Source: Henckelia pumila (lineage: Eukaryota; Streptophyta; Magnoliopsida; Lamiales; Gesneriaceae). From it: DNA of 64,000 nucleotides. Positions 50,137 through 60,515 of the stretch are shown in pieces (the stretch's first letter is position 1; each line of letters opens with the position of its first letter). The translations under genes and the position numbers were made by a program. The stretch is from positions 181,183,449-181,247,448 of the forward strand of contig NC_133122.1 of assembly GCF_033568475.1 (NCBI RefSeq), in the 5' to 3' direction. The notes beneath the pieces are model-generated. The model was not told where the DNA came from. It searched no databases and saw only the letters and a program-made list of their open reading frames with translations.

Positions 50137-50491
50137 CTCATATATATATATATATATATATGAGTTTGATGCATGATTATGATAAAAAAAAGATTTAAAT
50201 TAATAAATTTGAAGGCTTAGTAGATTATTTCCTTTATTAAAACTCATTTATATCCATAATAATTTTATTAAATTATAAAATGACGTGTATTAAATTTGGT
50301 ATCCTTTAATAGATTTGTGATTATGCATGATTCCAAGACAATAAAAATAAAATTAATACAAACATTTAGTATGATCATTTATGAGAACTATTGAACGAAT
50401 TATCAATAAATTTTGATAATAGGATTGAAGTTTATTTTAAATTGAAGAAGAAGAAAATTTTAAATAATAATTATACAAACTTAATTAATAA

Positions 50492-50523
50492 CTAGCGATA
50501 GAAGCACACAGAGCTGCGTGTGT
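50492..50523 (-). mobile_element. Helitron-type 3' terminus
   Basis: Minus strand: an imperfect hairpin (ACACACGCAGCTCTGTGTG), a 7-nt gap, then CTAG (50495-50492) and T. Confidence 0.45.
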
Positions 50524-50691
50524 GATATAATATATGAATTTTTATTTTGTTTTAAAAAAATAATGTATTATTTAGTAGTTGAAAATTAATTATTGGTAAG
50601 ATAATATAAATTTAATATGCTAATATAATCAAATTGATATTTGAGATATATACGTGTGAAATTAATCATAAAAACAAACATGATACATATT

Positions 50692-50952
50692 CAAAAAAAA
50701 AAAGGGTTGACCCCGAAGGGGACCCCATCCCACATGAGTCAGAGGCCCATTGGCTCATGCGGGGGTTAAATCGAGGGATGTGCATGAGTAGGCAGGGACC
50801 TGAGGGAGGGAACAACATGGTCCAACCCCCAGAGCATACCCCCAAATATTTCAATGAGGAATATGCTCCACACGAGGATCGAACCCGCAACGCTGGAAAA
50901 TTTCTTTCCACGTCATCTCAGGTCTTACCAACTCGCCTATGCCCATGTGGGC
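50692..50952 (-). mobile_element. tRNA-derived SINE, poly(T)-ended
   Basis: This 261-bp element is GC-rich compared with its surroundings and flanked by an exact 19-bp direct repeat (50673-50691 and 50953-50971), as expected for LINE-dependent insertion. Read on the minus strand, the head carries a box A-like TGGGCATAGGCGAGTTGG (about 50945-50928) and a box B GGTTCGATCC (50885-50876), the RNA polymerase III promoter. The 3' end is a run of T (50704-50693). A poly(T) tail is unlike most SINEs but is, as I recall, seen in Au-type plant SINEs. Confidence 0.85.
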
Positions 50953-51113
50953 AACAAACATGATACATATTGGTTGAATAAAAGGTGGAACTTGGAAGAG
51001 GTTAGTGAGAAAAAAAAGTTGAGAAAACAAAAAAAGATAGAATTAGAAGATGATTTTTTGTGTGTCATGACATACCAAAAAATAGTTACTATAAGACACT
51101 CAACTTTTATATA

Positions 51114-51363
51114 TACTACCGATAATGCATGGCACACACGATGTGTGTGCATAAAAAACCGCTACTCGTGAAAAAAATGGAGAATGAAATTTTTTTTTTT
51201 GAGAAGATAAAAATCAAGTTTATAAATTTAAAAAAATAAAATAGGTAACTGCATAAAACTTATAAGCAAAGTGATGATCGGTTAAAAAAGTTGAAAGTGG
51301 AGTGCTAATGGTATTTTTGAAATAAAAAAAAGTTTCACCAAAAACGATACCCTTTTAATAACT
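51114..51363 (-). mobile_element. Helitron remnant of copy 1, 5' end lost in a foldback
   Basis: It is homologous to the complete Helitron at 53056-53319. The terminal CTAG has become GTAG (51118-51115), and the 5' TC end has been replaced by an inverted copy of the element's own middle part. Confidence 0.7.
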
Positions 51364-51452
51364 GTTTTTGGTGAAACTTTTTTTTATTTCAAAAATACCC
51401 TTAGGACTCCACTTTCAACTTTTTTAACCGATCATCACTTTGCTTATAAGTT
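51257..51452. repeat. Near-perfect foldback, 89-bp arms, 18-bp loop
   Basis: Arms 51257-51345 and 51364-51452 are reverse complements with about three mismatches; the loop is 51346-51363. The left arm belongs to the Helitron remnant and the right arm is an inverted copy of it. It would form a long hairpin as DNA or RNA. Confidence 0.93.
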
Positions 51453-52339
51453 ATGAGTTTGATGATTAATATAAAAAGATTTCAATCAATAAATTTGAAG
51501 GCTTATTCGGTTGATTAATATAAAAATATTTAAATTAATAAATTGGAAGGCTTAGTAGATTATTTCGAATATAGTATTTCGGTTTTTTTGGAAATTTTTT
51601 TTTGTACAAACTTCAAAATTTATTCCTTTAAATGTTTTTAAAAATGATCGCACCATTTTCAAAGTGTAGTTAATATAAGTATATTATTAAATAAGTATAA
51701 AAAATATTACTAAATATGAATATGTCTATATATTTGAGAAAAGAAAAGAAAAAAAAAAGTGACCTATATAATTGGGATGGAGAGTATAATCTCATTAATA
51801 ATAAATCGGCTTATTTCAGCGACCATATAATAAAATATCTTTAATTGCCTAACTTATTGGGATCCATTCGAATCTTATATAACATGTTCATAGAATAAAT
51901 AGAATAGTATTATTTTATTGATATTTTATTAATAAACCATGATACAGGTCGACTTAGTATATTATACTGTGAAAATTAATAATTTTCAATATATATTACA
52001 CAATATATTTTCTATGTTAGAAGTAATAATTTTGACTCAAATCAATATATGTTATACAATATTTTTTCGTAATGACAAAAAAAAAACTATTTTTGAAGGG
52101 AAAAATAATATTTTATAAATAAAATAGTAATTTTTTTTAAAAAAATAAATAAAATAGTACTTTTGGATTGAAGTTCATCTCACAAATTTGACATGTCGTA
52201 CAATCTCACATGAGTTTTTGTTTTTTTGTTTGTTTGAGTTGGGGTAGTACTTTTGGATTGAAGTCATCTATAGGGTAGTACTATTTGGATTGCAGGTCAT
52301 CTCACAAATTTGACCTTTGACCTGTCATACAATTTCACG

Positions 52340-52512
52340 TAAGTATCTCGAACACGAGATTTCGTCCAAAATCTTAGTGTCAGATTAGCTACAAGTTATC
52401 GGCAGTTTTTGCGTTTTTTTTTAGTTGGGGGAGGAAATTGTCATAATCGGGTCTCGAATTCGAGACCTCATCCAATACTAGGGACATTGGTACCAGATGA
52501 GCTACACGTCAT
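52340..52512 (-). mobile_element. Pair of tRNA-like SINE modules (second copy at about 54265-54430)
   Basis: On the minus strand two units of about 106-bp spacing show a tRNA-like box A (TAGCTCATCTGGTACCA; second unit TAGCTAATCTGACAC) and a box B-like TCTCGAATTCGAGA or TCTCGTGTTCGAGA. A following AATTTCCTCCCCCAACT is common at the tail of plant tRNA-derived repeats. The ends are not defined. Confidence 0.5.
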
Positions 52513-52529
52513 CATGACATTTTTAATTA

Positions 52530-52557
52530 CTAGTAAAACACACGTGTGATACACGTG
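52530..52557 (-). mobile_element. Helitron-like 3' terminus (duplicated at 54455-54483)
   Basis: Minus strand: a hairpin with CACGTGT/ACACGTG arms is followed by CTAG (52533-52530) and T. The same layout recurs in the duplicate copy. No 5' end was found. Confidence 0.4.
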
Positions 52558-53037
52558 GTGCCACTTTGTCTATGTAATATATCTATTTATTATTTTTTAT
52601 AATTATATTAGTGGAATTTTCACGACTTCATGATAAAAGTCATAATTTTGAATTATTAATTATGAAAATCAACTGAAATAATACAATAATCATTAATAAA
52701 TTTTCAAATGTACGTCTCATTATTGATATTTGAAAATAAAATGATTCAAACTAAAATTAATGATAAATAAACAACTTAATTATGAAATTACTAAACTATT
52801 ATAGTAAAAAATTACTAAACTATTAAGCTTCATTTTAGTTATTTATTATTTTAACTATTTAATTAAATTTTTTAAATATCATTTTTATTATAAATTATTA
52901 AAATATAAACAAAAATACAATTTTCAACAAAAAAATAATATAAAAATAACGGAAAAAATACAATTTTGATGTTTTTATTTGTATTTATGTTTCATTTTTT
53001 GTTCTATTAATGATGAATATGTATTTTCAGTCTTATA

Positions 53038-53318
53038 ACTCAACTTTTATATATACTAGCGATAATAGCACACACGATGTGTGTGCATAAAAAACCGCTA
53101 CTCGTGAAAAAAATGGAGAATGAAATTTTTTTTTGAGAAGATAAAAATAAAGTTTATCAATTTAAGAAAATGAAATAGGTAACTGCATAAAACTTATAAG
53201 CAAAGTGATGATCGGTTAAAAAAATCGAAAGTGGAATGCTAAGGGTATTTTTGGAATAAAAAAAAAGTTTCACCAAAAACAGTTATTAAAAGGGTATCTC
53301 CCTTTATTTATAGTATAG

Positions 53319-53359
<41 letters not shown>

Positions 53360-54674
53360 TAGATAGTCTAGATAGTGTGAATTATTATATATATATATAT
53401 ATATATGAGTTTGATGATTAATATAAAAAGATTTCAATCAATAAATTTGAATCTTAGTCGGATGATTAATATAAAAATATTTAAATTAATAAATTGGAAG
53501 GCTTAGTAGATTATTTCGATTATATTATTTCGGTTTTTTTTTGGAAAATTTTTTTTGTACAAACTTCAAATTTTATTCCTTTAAATGTTTTTATGTTAAT
53601 ATAAGTATATTAGTAAATAAGTGTAAAAAATATTATTAAGTATGTATATGCCTATATATTTGGGAGAAGAAAAGAAAAAAAAAATGACCTATATAATTGG
53701 GATGTAGTGTATTATCTAATTAATAATAAATCTGCTTATTTCAGCGACCATATAATAAAATATCTTTAATTGCTTAACTTATTGGGATCCATTCGAATCT
53801 TATATAACATGTTCATAGAATAATTAGAATAGTATTATTTTTATTGATATTTTATTGATAGACCGTAATACAGGTCGACTTAGTCTATTATACTGTGAAA
53901 ATTAATAATTTTCAATATATATTACAAAATATATTTTCTATGTTAGAAGTAATAATTTTGACTCAAACCAATATATGTTATACAATATTTTTTCGTAATG
54001 ACAAAAAAAAAGCTATTTTTGAAGTGAAAAATAATATTTTATAAATAAAATAGTAATTTTTTTTAAAAGAAATAAATAAAATAGTACTTTTGGATTGAAG
54101 TTCATCTCACAAATTTGACCTGTCGTACAATCTCACATGAGTTTTTGTTTTTTTGTTTGTTTGAGTTGGGGTAGTACTTTTGGATTGAAGTCATCTATAG
54201 GGTAGTACTATTTGGATTGCAGGTCATCTCACAAATTTGACCTTTGACCTGTCATACAATTTCACGCGAGTATCTCGAACACGAGATCTCGTCCAAAATC
54301 TTGGTGTCAGATTAGCTAGAAGTTATCGGCAGTTTTTGCGTTTTTTTAGTTGGGTGAGGAAATTGCCATAATCGGGTCTCGAATTCGAGATCTCGTCCAA
54401 TACTAGGGACATTGGTACCAGATGAGCTACATGTCATCAGGACATTTTTAATTACTAGTAAAACACACGTGTGATGTACGTGGTGCCACTTTGTCTATGC
54501 AATATATCTATTTATTATTTTTTATAATTATATTAGTGGAATTTTCACGACTTCATGATAAAAGTCATAATTTTGAATTATTAATTATGAAAATCAACTG
54601 AAATAATACAATAATCATTAACAAGTTTTCAAATGTACGTCTCATTATTGATATTTGAAAATATAATGATTCAA
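53038..54674. repeat. Segmental tandem duplication, copy 2, left part
   Basis: It matches copy 1 up to ATGATTCAA, then is interrupted by the 7.9-kb element. The match resumes at 62593-62883. It differs from copy 1 by the intact Helitron head and by TAA/TA microsatellites at about 53320-53406. Confidence 0.9.
53056..53319 (-). mobile_element. Complete non-autonomous Helitron, 264 bp
   Basis: On the minus strand it starts TCTATACTATAAATAAAGG (53319) after an A and ends in the hairpin GCACACACATCGTGTGTGC, an 8-nt gap and CTAG (53059-53056) before a T. The A|TC...CTAG|T layout is diagnostic of Helitrons. It has no coding capacity. Confidence 0.85.
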
Positions 54675-54759
54675 GGGTAAATGATTTAAAAATCCCTACC
54701 AATCCTTCAAACTTTATCTTAACTCCTTAACCATAATTTTCTTTATTTCAACTCCCTAG
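54675..54759. repeat. Left terminal inverted repeat
   Basis: Starts GGGTAAATGATTTAAAAATC and ends at AACTCCCTAG. It pairs with 62499-62583. The identity of about 72% implies an old element, TIRs that differed from the start, or both. Confidence 0.8.
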
Positions 54760-55080
54760 TGGTTCCCATTTTTGATTTAAATATTAATTAGTAACTAATC
54801 CTTTGTACGTGGTATTGTTAACCTATCGAACCAGTCTCGGCCATGCAAGACTATCAGTTCCGCAAGGTTTCCAGCCGATATACTCCGAATTAGGGTCCAA
54901 CATGCTTCCGTAAGATGAATTAAATTTAAATACCTCTTTGACCAAAATGTCGTCGGGTCATACCTGCCGAGTTTTACGAAGTGCTCCTCACACTCCAACC
55001 ACGCAGTCGCAACAGATGGTTTCTGCACAAGCTCCTTCAACGACACCCAGCACAGTCTTAAATCGTTTTCTACCTTAATG
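54760..55080 (-). other. Unassigned segment between the left TIR and the viral leader; possible captured exon
   Basis: A minus-strand frame (about 55080-54795) encodes about 90 residues including LRLCWVSLKELVQKPSVAT and WLECEEHFVKLGRYDPTTF. It opens after an AG acceptor-like site, and a GT donor-like site follows WSKR near 54940. I do not recognise the protein. The composition is more gene-like than the surroundings. It could be a host exon captured by the MULE, or viral leader sequence. No function is proposed. Confidence 0.3.
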
Positions 55081-55279
55081 CATATGGTATATAAATTTAA
55101 TTATAAAATATGAGCATGAAAGAACAAGAGACTTTAAAGAAATTATTTAGAAATAATATTATTACATAAATCAACTCCTTTGAAGAGGAGAAGACAACTT
55201 GTTAACTACTCATAGTAGCTTTGTTCTTGAAATACATGAAAGAAAACTTAATACAATAGAAAGAGAAATATTACAACAA

Positions 55280-55345
55280 TTTATTTGTAAGAAACCTGAA
55301 GGGAATGATCGATATCTTCAGCTTTCTTGGACACTTGTATTTATA
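55280..55345 (-). promoter_or_regulatory. Pararetroviral promoter and poly(A) signal
   Basis: On the minus strand TATAAATA (55345-55338) is followed about 50 bp later by AATAAA (55285-55280). A TATA box closely followed by a poly(A) signal is the terminal-redundancy (R region) layout of caulimovirids. It lies downstream of the last viral frame, as expected for a circular genome cut near its leader. Confidence 0.6.
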
Positions 55346-55594
55346 GCTGAGGTTCCACTCGTTTCACCGAAAAATTTCAGGGAATCTTACAGCTGTCTTG
55401 TATTTCTTTATTCCATTATTGATGACATCTTTTACTAGTGGAGGAATCACATGCCTGCCACTTTCTTTTGACTTTATTCTCCTCACATGTCTGCTTTATT
55501 GTTGTCGGAGCATCTTTTGCTTTTGAAGTAGGCCCCTGTGAAAACGCATCTTCAGTGGTCCTTGTCCACCTTTGCTTGTCTCGAAAAAATCTTT

Positions 55595-56857
55595 TCAATC
55601 CGTTCGGGGTCTAAAGGTTTTTTCAAATTCTGACTCCTTCTGATTTGGGCATTCTGGGCAGATATTCTCTGACCATCGTCCAATATGAGCCATGTTACAA
55701 AATTTTCGGCGAGTTTCTTTACTCCCCGGCAGCTTGTTGTTCCACAAAAGATTTCTCTTCTTTTCAAAGAGTTCTTCCGCAAAGGCTGTAGTTTTTCCTG
55801 TCATTGTGTTTAACAGGAATGATCCATTCATAGAATTCTGATAAAATTTAAATGGAAACTTGACTTTGTCCATCTCAGTAAGACAGACCCAAATACCCCA
55901 TGCCCTTCTGGTTGAGATCTCATTTTCCCCGAAAGTGGACACTAAGGGTATTTCTTCAGTATTTCTTCTTGTACTATTTATATCAGGTCTCCTTAGCTTG
56001 ATGAAATGAAAGGGTTCGTGTGATCCTTTCACTGTTGGTTCTGGAGCTGCACTGAAAAAATATAACTCAAGCACATCTCCTCTGGACAAATGGTCGTTAT
56101 TTGCCCATGTTTCTTGGACTGCTTCCTGAATCCATTTCGGTAACTGTGATATCTCCGGGAAGCTTGGTGACGTTGTATAAACTGAGGCCAAGACTCCAAA
56201 TTCATACCAGAGCTTTACATCCTTAGGATTGACATTATTTTTTAGCCAAACCCTTGGATATATCCCTTCCACATCAACCCTACAAGTGTTAGGGTTAATT
56301 TAACTTCTTGTACTTAATTTCTCCCACCTTTGTTGATAAACCTGAAATGAAGAAATAATAGTTGGGTTAGTATCGATCTTAGATTTGCCCTTGTCAGTGT
56401 TGGGCCTAAGATTGATCGCTTCCTCTTTTAACCCAGAGGCGGATGGTTGACTTGATGAGGAATCCTCATCAATTGTTGCTTCATCTAAATCATCAAAAGT
56501 TGATGATAGATTAGCACTTGTTTCTTGAGTTTTAGTTTCATCAACATCTTGTTTTCCAACCGGTGGTTGTATTTCTTGTTTTTGTAAAACCAATGGTTTT
56601 ATCATATCTTGTTTATGAGAAACCAATGATTTCTCAATAGCCTTCACAATTAGCCCTTAAATAGCAGCACATAGTTGTGTTTGGGCTTGCATACATCCTA
56701 TAATTCGATTAGATACTTTGATCCGATCAGCTTATTGTAACCTATCGGCAATTTCAGCATTAATGGCTAACTGGTTGAACTCGGTTTGAAGCAACCCAAG
56801 GTGTTCCCTGAGATGCCTCTGCATTTTCATGATGGAATCCACGTCACTGCCTTCCAT
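55595..56857 (-). pseudogene. Downstream ORF of the pararetrovirus (transactivator position), broken
   Basis: It starts at ATG 56857-56855, overlapping the last codons of the RNase H frame in another frame, a tight overlap typical of these viruses. About 421 codons run to 55595 with in-frame stops near 56754, near 56684 and at 56302-56300. The N-terminal part is polar with a Ser/Asp/Glu-rich stretch; the C-terminal part holds GIYPRVWLKNNVNPKDVKLW, LPKWIQEAVQETW and a basic end. By position it would be the transactivator/viroplasmin or the accessory ORF2 of related endogenous viruses. I cannot confirm this from motifs. The frame also appears shifted near the 3' end. Confidence 0.6.
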
Positions 56858-59047
56858 CTCTTGTTAAGAAATCTGCAAGAATATTTTCATGAGATTTAAT
56901 AATAACAATATCAAAAATATAATTTTGACATAATGCTTGCCATCTTAATAACCTAGCTTTCTCAGGTTGAGATTCAATTTTATTTCTTAGGAAAGCTTTT
57001 ACCTGGGTGTTATCAACCTTCAGAGTGAATTTTTTAGCAAGTAAAAATAATGGCCATTTTTCAAAAGCCCTTTTAACTGCATAAAACTCCTTTTCGTTGA
57101 TATGCCATCTGATGGCTTCTGATTCTGAAAAAAGACCGCTACAATATCTGCATGGTATTTCCCCATCTGGAGTGATCTTGGTAAGGACTGCTGCCCACCA
57201 ATCATCACTGGCATCCGTAAATAATACCAGATCATCTTCATCTATGGGTATAACCATTTTTGGGAGATTCTTACATATCTCTTTTAATTGGTTTACCCCT
57301 TTAGTGTGGTTATCGGTCCATATAAACCTAGCATCCTTTTTTAACAAAGGACTGAATACCTTTCTGTACATTGCTAGGTTGTTAATGAACATCCTTACAA
57401 AATTAACTACTCCAAGAAAACTCTGGAGTTGTTTTACGTCTTTGAGTTTATCTGAAAAATTCTTTACCTTTTTCACAATATGGGGTTGCAGAATTATTCC
57501 AATTTCATCAATCTCAATACCAAGGAATTCAATTTTCCTTGTTGCTATGACTGCTTTCTTTTCAGATAAGACCAGTCCTTCTTGTTTACAAATTTTTGAG
57601 AAAATCTCTAAGTGTTTAACGTGTTCGTCTATGTTTTTTGATGCTATCAGAATATCATCAATATAAAAGAACATAAAGTTGAAATAATCTTTAAAAAGGT
57701 TATCCATCTTTCTTTGAAATATCTGGGGTGCATTAGCCAATCCCATAGGCATAACTTCCCAAATATAGTGTCCATGTGGAGTAGAGAAGGCTGTGAATTT
57801 CTTACTGCCTTCTTCCATTCGAATCTGGTAAAAACCAGACTTACAATAAAATTTTGAAAACACTCTAGCATTTCGTACACAGATAATTAGGTGTTCTCTA
57901 CTCGGTATGAAGTACCCATCAAACTTCAGGATTTTATTAATACCTTGGTAGTTAATAACTAGCCTGGGTTTTCCTCTTTTTATTTCACCATGATTTCTAA
58001 CCAAAAAACCTTGCTGTTATATGGTGAAACTCCTTATTTGATTAAAACAAGGTCCAAATGTTCCTTGATAATCATTCTCATATCCCTTTGATCTGTTATG
58101 TTCATCGGGATAGGCTTATATCTGACGAATTTATACTCTTTGCCTTTCTTTAGAGTAAGACTGGTTTTGAGTTGATTTCTATCCCACCATGCCGAAGGAT
58201 GCTCGTTGTAACTTTCTTTGAGCCTCTTTTTGACATCTTCAAGGGATACCTTATTTTCTAACTCTATATCTCTGTGATTTAGAGTTACCTTGAGAAGCTC
58301 CATATCCTCTGTTTGGAGTTCTTGTTCTGTTGTTATTTTTAACATGGTTTCTCCAAACCTTCTTGGATCTTTCATTTTTGGGTGAAAAAGTTGTCCTTTA
58401 TCACCACGCTGACTGCGAAATATTATCGGCAATTGTCGATAAAAATCAACCTTGAGTCTTTGAACGATAATTTTATGATCACAAATTGTAGTGAACATAA
58501 GTCTTCTTGACTCATTGTCTTGTGTGTACTTCTTAAACATTTGTAAGAAGTTATTTCCTAACAAGATATCAGCTCCTGTATCATGGAAATAGATTGGTGG
58601 TGTTTTTACCTTGTACCAAGGTGTTTGACCTGCACCTCCCATAAGGATCTCTGCTTGTTTTATTCCTTTGCAAAGAATTAAAATTCTTCAAGAGAAATCT
58701 CGTCCAGAAATTTTTGGCAATTCTTCTTCACATTCTGCAGGGAAGACTCCTCTTTTTGCTGTACAAATTCCTTCTCCCGAGTCAATATAAGCTGCAAAGT
58801 ACTCAGCCTTATATTGTTCATACAACATCCCTAACGGAATGTATATGGAGAAAAGACTTGTTGTCATTTTTTTAAAGGGATTACTAAATGGCCCCGCCAT
58901 TTTTAACAGACTGTGTTGTAACACAGTAATTCGATTAAGACTATTTACCTTTAGTTTTCCTAAGGCTTCAAAAGGTAGAGTATGGTTACTCCTTTCTACT
59001 TCTTCAATGCATTCTAGTAAATCATGTTCATGACTTACTAATTTCAA
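56844..59047 (-). pseudogene. Caulimovirid aspartic protease - reverse transcriptase - RNase H frame, broken
   Basis: The protease site YIDSGEG lies at about 58784-58804. The continuation DTGADILLGNNFL (about 58575) fits a retropepsin-like domain. RT has RGKPRLVINY, motif B-like GLANAPQIFQRKM and the catalytic FYIDDILIAS (about 57655-57685). RNase H has LFTDASDDWWAAVLT, WHINEKEFYAVK and the C-terminal ILADFLTRDGR. Breaks: TGA at 58690-58688, TAA at 58036-58034, a frame change in the T-run near 58005-58010. Motif A reads FSKFYCKSGF, where other caulimovirids have Asp in place of Tyr, so one catalytic residue is lost. Family-level assignment is firm. The genus is less so: the CP-MP-AP-RT order recalls Cavemovirus/Solendovirus. 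Confidence 0.88.
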
Positions 59048-59146
59048 CAGTTGCTTCTTCCTCTATTTGTGAACAGAGTTTTCGAATCTGATTAAGGGAT
59101 TGTCCCTTATCCAATTCTCTTGGTTTTCCATTTCGTAGATTTCTTA

Positions 59147-60442
59147 TTAAATCCTCCAAGTCTTTTCTTTTGCCATGAACTCTATTCCTTTTTCAAGGCG
59201 TTTACATGGTTTATGGTCCTCCAGGAATTCTAGACCAAGAATGAGCTGATCCATTTCTTTTCCTGGAATTCCCCAGATTTGAACTTCCAATTCTCTAATA
59301 TTTATCACTCTTTGGTAAGTTCCTTTTTCCTCTTGTTCCAAATAGTAAATCGAGTTACAAGGGAACTGGTTCCGAAGACTTGTAATTTCGAATACTATTT
59401 TCACTTCTTTCCATCCTTCTGGAGATTTAAGTTTTCCTATTATAGAAAACTCTTTTTCTTCTGGTGGAATTTCTTGACTAGGAGATTTGTCCCATCTTCT
59501 GCTTGTCATTCTGTCTCCTTGGAAAGATAACCTTTGGGGTTCTATTTTAAGGTCTTTGTATAGAACCGGTCTGTCTTGAATTTGAATGTCTGTTTCTTGA
59601 ATTAAAGAAAACTCGATTCTTTCCGGGTATATTGCTTGAGCAACTTTCCCAAAGACCTCTGGAATTTCAATGAACTCATTTCTAATAAATAATTCAGAAT
59701 GGTGAGTATTAGAAAGAGCATATGAAATTTGATACGTAATAGAATATGGCCTATTACTTTCATTCATTAATCTTTTTTTCTTGAAGTTTTGATGCAACGT
59801 CAATGCTCGACTAAAATCTCTATCAGCTAAATTGTAGGCTATTCTTGGATAAATAACTCCCACAATTTTTTCTGCACACAAATTTTCCGAGATAGTTCCT
59901 AGAACCGCATCTTGTATATTCCCCATTCTTTTATCGCATACTACGATATCTATGAGTGAATCTATTTTCTCTTTAAAAGTAGCTTTGATCATAATTTGGA
60001 TTGCTCCAATATGAATCCAAGACATTGTCTTTGCTACTTCTGCTTTTAATTTCTGTAATTCCTCTCGAATTTCTTCAAAGAGAATTAATTGCATCTCAAT
60101 TTGATTACTGGTTAATTCCATAGGAATCGCCATTTCCCTTCTGGATACCTTATAAATCAAATTATGTCTTCTTTGTCTTAGTCCTAGGTTTCCTAAGACT
60201 CTTTCAACTTGTCCTGCCGAAAATCTTTGGTATTTCTGTAATGTTGGATTTTCTCTCATAATCCGTTGGACCATATTATGAGATATCGTGGTTTGACTAA
60301 AGAACCCAGCCAAACTTTCATGTGTTTCATGCCGAAACACTTTCTCTTTACTCTGATTCTGATTTTGATTCATCCTCAGAAACTTCTCGACTAAACAATA
60401 TCTCTTCTTCGTATATGCTTTCATCTGAGGGGATATCCTCAA
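59147..60442 (-). pseudogene. Movement protein domain of the pararetrovirus (30K superfamily)
   Basis: Movement proteins carry virus between cells through plasmodesmata. The frame of about 430 codons is open, but its start at 60442 is only the edge of a frame change; the preceding coat frame has an acidic stretch just before. The core shows SWIHIGAIQIMIKATFKEKI, VVCDKRMGNIQDAVLGTI, YPRIAYNLADRDFSRALTLH and FIEIPEVFGKVAQAIYP, the pattern of caulimovirid movement proteins. It is placed downstream of the coat domain, as in cavemo- and solendoviruses and unlike badnaviruses, where it comes first. Confidence 0.8.
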
Positions 60443-60515
60443 ATTGATATACTTGGACTAGATCTTAAAAGAAGACCGCATCATCCATATCTGGTGTTGC
60501 TTCAAAGAGTTTAAC

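Larger units (their letters stand above)
51098..53037. repeat. Segmental tandem duplication, copy 1 (~1.94 kb)
   Basis: This segment matches 53038-54674 plus 62593-62883 almost base for base, including the Helitron, the (AAAG)-rich part, the SINE-like modules and the terminal AT-rich part. In copy 1 the Helitron head is replaced by a foldback. The empty insertion site of the 7.9-kb element is at 52741-52749. Confidence 0.9.

Noticed and set aside
50634-50963. 109-codon frame over the SINE
   Set aside because: The frame is an accident of the GC-rich SINE; the 19-bp target duplication explains the segment.
57097-57666. 189-codon plus-strand frame
   Set aside because: It is antisense to viral RT/RNase H.
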